DNA of 8,796 nucleotides from JAZTZP01 sp045637525 (GTDB lineage: Bacteria > Bacillota > Clostridia > UBA1381), in assembly GCA_045637525.1 (NCBI GenBank), contig JAZTZP010000065.1, positions 1-8,796 on the forward strand. Direction: 5' to 3'. Each line of letters begins with the position of its first letter. Positions within the stretch are counted from its first letter, which is position 1. Of the stretch, positions 6,628-8,796 are shown piece after piece. The notes under the pieces are model-generated. The model was not told where the DNA came from, did not search any database, and saw only the letters and a program-made list of their open reading frames with translations. Position numbers and translations under genes: made by a program.

Positions 6628-8112
6628 ATGATTAAAATCAACAACCAAATAAAAAAAGAACAGGAAAATTTCTGGAACAACTGTCTGTTTCATCCGACAG
6701 ATGCAGTTGAAGATTCATGGGGAAAAAGAATACTCGACAGAATGTCTGCCGATAAAGCCATACAAACGATAAGAATATATACAATGTTTGAAGATATCGT
6801 CCTTGAGGATGAAAACGGTAATCTGACATATGATTTCAGAATAAACGACTTAAGACTTGATTATCTTATCGAAAAAGGATATGACGTCATTTTAGCATAC
6901 GGAATGATGCCCGAATGCATCGCACAAAACAAAAATTTAACCTCATGCGAAAGTAAAAACAGCACACGCTACAAGGGAAAGCTCATAAATGTATCTCCCC
7001 CGTCTGATTATAAGCTTTGGGAAGAAATATGCTTCCGATACACAAAGCATATCGTCGAAAGATACGGAATTGACGTTGTTTCAAAATGGCGTATGCAATG
7101 CTTTAATGAGCCTGACGTTACGGGGTTCTTTATGGCTGATGTAGATCCCGAAGATGTCGAAACAAGAGTTACGGAATATTTTAAGCTTTACAAAGCTTTT
7201 GTAAAAGGTATAACAAGAGTATCCGAAAAAATAAAAGTCGGCGGTCCTTGTGTTGCCGCATGGAAGCCTGATTTCCTTGAAGCTTTCTTAAACCTTGTTA
7301 AAGAAAGTGGTGTAAAGCTTGACTACATCTCCATACACAATTATGCTACAACCAGTCCGTCTAAGATTAATAACAACGGTGATTATTTCTCAGTCAACAG
7401 CTGGCTTAAAACTCACAACATTCACATGACTGCAATAAAAAACTGTGGCTTTGAGGATACGGAGCTTGTTGTTGACGAATGGGGTATGGCATCACACGGA
7501 TATTACAACGTAGAAGAATGCCCGGCCTTTATGGCAAGAGAAACAGAAGTTATGTCTTCATATTACGTTAAACTTATTCATGAAATAATAAAAAACGGCT
7601 GGAAAATATCAAAATTACTCATCTGTCTCTCCGGACAGCACGAAATGGTAACGGATTTTTCAGGCTTCAGAAATTTCTTTACGCTTAACTTCTTTGCAAA
7701 GCCTATATACAATGCATATATTTTAGGTGCAAAGCTTTATAATAATTTACTGGAAGCAAAAACCGATAATGAAAACGTCTTTGTTATACCTACAAAGAAT
7801 AACAATGACGAATATGCCGTACTGCTGACATACAGTTCAGATTATTTCGATGAAAATCTACCCGAAATAAACGAAGAATTAAAATTTGATACTGATATAA
7901 CCGGCAAAAAGGTAACAGTTTACTGCATAGATAAAAACACAACCAATCCATACAGATTATATCAGAAAAAAGGTATTAAAGAGCTGTCGGATGCCGATAT
8001 AAAAGAGCTTCGTGAAGAAGGCAATATGAAACCTGTTAAGGAATATAACGCCGAAGATAAAATCGAATTAAAATTAACAGCCAATTCGGTATATATGATA
8101 GCAATCAGCTAA
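6628..8112 (+). CDS. GH39-family glycosidase, probable cytoplasmic beta-xylosidase
   Basis: A 494-residue clan-A (beta/alpha)8 glycosidase. N160-E161-P is the acid/base motif and D283-E284-W-G the nucleophile motif. The position and spacing closely match the Thermoanaerobacterium GH39 beta-xylosidase XynB (Glu160/Glu277, about 500 residues). The barrel covers roughly residues 1-345, followed by a beta-rich accessory domain (about 350-494) with a charged insert near 445-475. The GH39 N-terminal block normally reading R-F-H-G-x-F-x-D-D is R49-I-Y-T-M-F-E-D56 here, so substrate preference could differ from a standard beta-xylosidase. No signal peptide is visible, implying hydrolysis of imported oligosaccharides. 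A 39-nt gap after uxuB with AAAGGA at 6612-6617 (10 nt spacing) and no terminator keeps it in the operon; a strong terminator follows at once. Family is fairly sure; xylose specificity is inferred from context. Confidence 0.8.
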   Translation: MIKINNQIKKEQENFWNNCLFHPTDAVEDSWGKRILDRMSADKAIQTIRIYTMFEDIVLEDENGNLTYDFRINDLRLDYLIEKGYDVILAYGMMPECIAQNKNLTSCESKNSTRYKGKLINVSPPSDYKLWEEICFRYTKHIVERYGIDVVSKWRMQCFNEPDVTGFFMADVDPEDVETRVTEYFKLYKAFVKGITRVSEKIKVGGPCVAAWKPDFLEAFLNLVKESGVKLDYISIHNYATTSPSKINNNGDYFSVNSWLKTHNIHMTAIKNCGFEDTELVVDEWGMASHGYYNVEECPAFMARETEVMSSYYVKLIHEIIKNGWKISKLLICLSGQHEMVTDFSGFRNFFTLNFFAKPIYNAYILGAKLYNNLLEAKTDNENVFVIPTKNNNDEYAVLLTYSSDYFDENLPEINEELKFDTDITGKKVTVYCIDKNTTNPYRLYQKKGIKELSDADIKELREEGNMKPVKEYNAEDKIELKLTANSVYMIAIS

Positions 8113-8169
8113 AACAAAAAAATGAGAGTGAGAATTTCCCCCAAAATCTCACCCTCATTTTTTTGTTTT
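8111..8169. terminator. Long bidirectional intrinsic terminator
   Basis: Arms 8111-8137 and 8143-8169 are 27 nt each with two mismatches, around a CCCCC loop (8138-8142). The core GTGAGA/TCTCAC stem is flanked by A-tract and T-tract, so each strand ends in a U-run. The left arm starts inside the GH39 stop codon and the right arm ends 1 nt before the stop of the convergent gene, so it should terminate both transcripts. Confidence 0.92.
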
Positions 8170-8170
8170 A

Positions 8171-8605
8171 TCAAAGAAACTGACGTATATCAATCGCAAG
8201 CTCTTCTTCAAGATTAATCAGACGTTTTGCAATGTCCTTCGACACCTCATCCGCCGCCTCATATTGATTCAGGTATCTGTTAAGCGACTTAACCCCCATG
8301 TTGCATCCGTCCGTCATCAGATCTGCTATTGTATTATCAGATTCGTCAATTGCCAGCTTAACATTTGTCTTCATCCACGACATTCCCTTTGCAACAGCCG
8401 CCGGATCCTTCCCCTCATCCTTGTATTTATCCAGCATCTCCTGAATTTCCCTCTCCAGCTTCTCATGCTCCGCCTTGCATTCACCAAGATACGTTCTCAG
8501 CTTATCGCTTTTAACATATTCTAAAACATCATCAATAGACGAAACCCCCATCTTAACTCCGGCATCACATTCACGAAGAAGTTTTATTGTATCCTGTTCT
8601 ACCAT
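8171..8605 (-). CDS. Small all-helical protein, ferritin-like (possibly DUF2383-type)
   Basis: A 144-residue acidic, highly charged protein predicted to be almost all alpha-helix, with no signal peptide or membrane segment. Two halves look related: C13-D-A-G-V-K-M-G (then SSIDDVLEY) and C101-N-M-G-V-K-S (then LNRYLNQY). Each is followed by a charged helix (E42-C-K-A-E46-H47-E-K-L-E; and IAKRLINLEEEL). This arrangement of paired helical hairpins resembles ferritin-like four-helix bundles such as DUF2383, and the Glu/His residues could bind metal, but a complete di-iron ExxH pair is not seen in both halves. AAAGGA on the - strand (8616-8621) lies 10 nt before the ATG. It converges on the xylosidase operon and shares its terminator; nothing connects it to sugar metabolism. 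Function is not recognised. Confidence 0.7.
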   Translation of the reverse strand: MVEQDTIKLLRECDAGVKMGVSSIDDVLEYVKSDKLRTYLGECKAEHEKLEREIQEMLDKYKDEGKDPAAVAKGMSWMKTNVKLAIDESDNTIADLMTDGCNMGVKSLNRYLNQYEAADEVSKDIAKRLINLEEELAIDIRQFL

Positions 8606-8658
8606 ACCAACACTATCCTTTCATTTCCTGATACACACAGGTAATTATGAAATACAAT

Positions 8659-8678
8659 TAAATTATAGTTTATCTGCG
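8659..8678 (+). repeat. Solo copy of the hairpin-array end sequence
   Basis: These 20 bases are identical to positions 1-20 of the window: the 16-bp terminal repeat plus TGCG. Here they are not followed by GCGATAT hairpins; sequence diverges at once and runs into a different palindromic repeat. On the - strand the copy carries TATAAT (8662-8667) pointing at the small helical gene, as the copy at 301-316 points at the hydrolase gene, but no convincing -35 box accompanies it. Confidence 0.8.
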
Positions 8679-8711
8679 TGTTTGCAGTAGGATTTCGGTA
8701 CGCTTTGCAAG

Positions 8712-8796
8712 CCTCCCTTGCCTAAAGGGAGGGGGACCGCTTGCGGTGGAGGGATTGTTCCTTAAATATGTTAATTTTCTTAGAAAACAATCCCTC
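8712..8796. repeat. Second palindromic repeat, running off the window edge
   Basis: Three inverted repeats lie in tandem. One is an 8-bp CCTCCCTT/AAGGGAGG hairpin (8712-8732). The next is a 5-bp ACCGC/GCGGT hairpin (8736-8747). The third is an 11-bp inverted repeat GAGGGATTGTT (8749-8759) with AACAATCCCTC (8786-8796), spaced by 26 bp of AT-rich sequence. The composition differs from the surroundings. From memory, similar CCTCCCTT...GAGGGATT modules are scattered intergenic repeats in gut Clostridia; I cannot confirm this here. The outer repeat probably continues past the end, so the element may be a larger MITE-like palindrome. Confidence 0.75.

Noticed and set aside
1..8796. tRNA, rRNA, transposase or integrase genes
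   Set aside because: No tRNA-like cloverleaf with a T-arm consensus, no rRNA sequence and no recombinase motifs were seen on either strand.

Overview
The window looks like a chromosomal segment of a low-GC Gram-positive anaerobe of the class Clostridia, probably a gut or plant-fibre-degrading member of the Oscillospiraceae/Ruminococcaceae or a relative. The signs are AT-rich DNA, strong AGGAGG-type ribosome binding sites, short intergenic gaps, a cytoplasmic uronate/xylan catabolic operon and small palindromic repeats of a kind common in such genomes. The taxonomic placement is inference from content only.

Layout. Positions 1-316 are non-coding and hold an array of about a dozen short perfect hairpins. 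The 7-nt linkers between them read GCGATAT on the left half and ATATCGC on the right half, and a perfect 16-bp inverted repeat encloses the whole. Next, on +, comes a stand-alone alpha/beta-hydrolase of the DUF2974 (Mbeg1-like) type (394-1476). It converges, with only 5 bp between stops, on an AraC-family regulator on - (1482-2225). The regulator is divergent from a four-gene + operon (2395-8112): a compact GH115-type alpha-glucuronidase, uronate isomerase UxaC, an SDR-type fructuronate reductase (UxuB/YjmF-like) and a GH39-type beta-xylosidase. A long symmetrical terminator (8111-8169) separates the operon from a convergent small helical, ferritin-like (possibly DUF2383-type) gene on - (8171-8605). 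The right end (8606-8796) has no gene. It carries a third copy of the hairpin-array end sequence and a second, unrelated palindromic repeat that runs to the window edge.

How the genes fit together. None of the four operon proteins shows a signal peptide, so they probably act in the cytoplasm on imported (4-O-methyl)glucuronic acid-substituted xylo-oligosaccharides. The GH115 enzyme would release the uronic acid and the GH39 enzyme would trim the xylose backbone. UxaC would convert D-glucuronate to D-fructuronate, and the SDR would reduce that to D-mannonate. Mannonate dehydratase (UxuA), KDG kinase and aldolase, and a transporter are not in the window and must be encoded elsewhere. The AraC-type regulator is the natural candidate for sugar-responsive control. 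The intergenic region shows overlapping divergent promoter-like sequences and a 10-bp direct repeat.

The most unusual item is the 316-bp hairpin array. Its linkers can pair in nested order, so a single strand could fold into a ladder of stacked four-way junctions.
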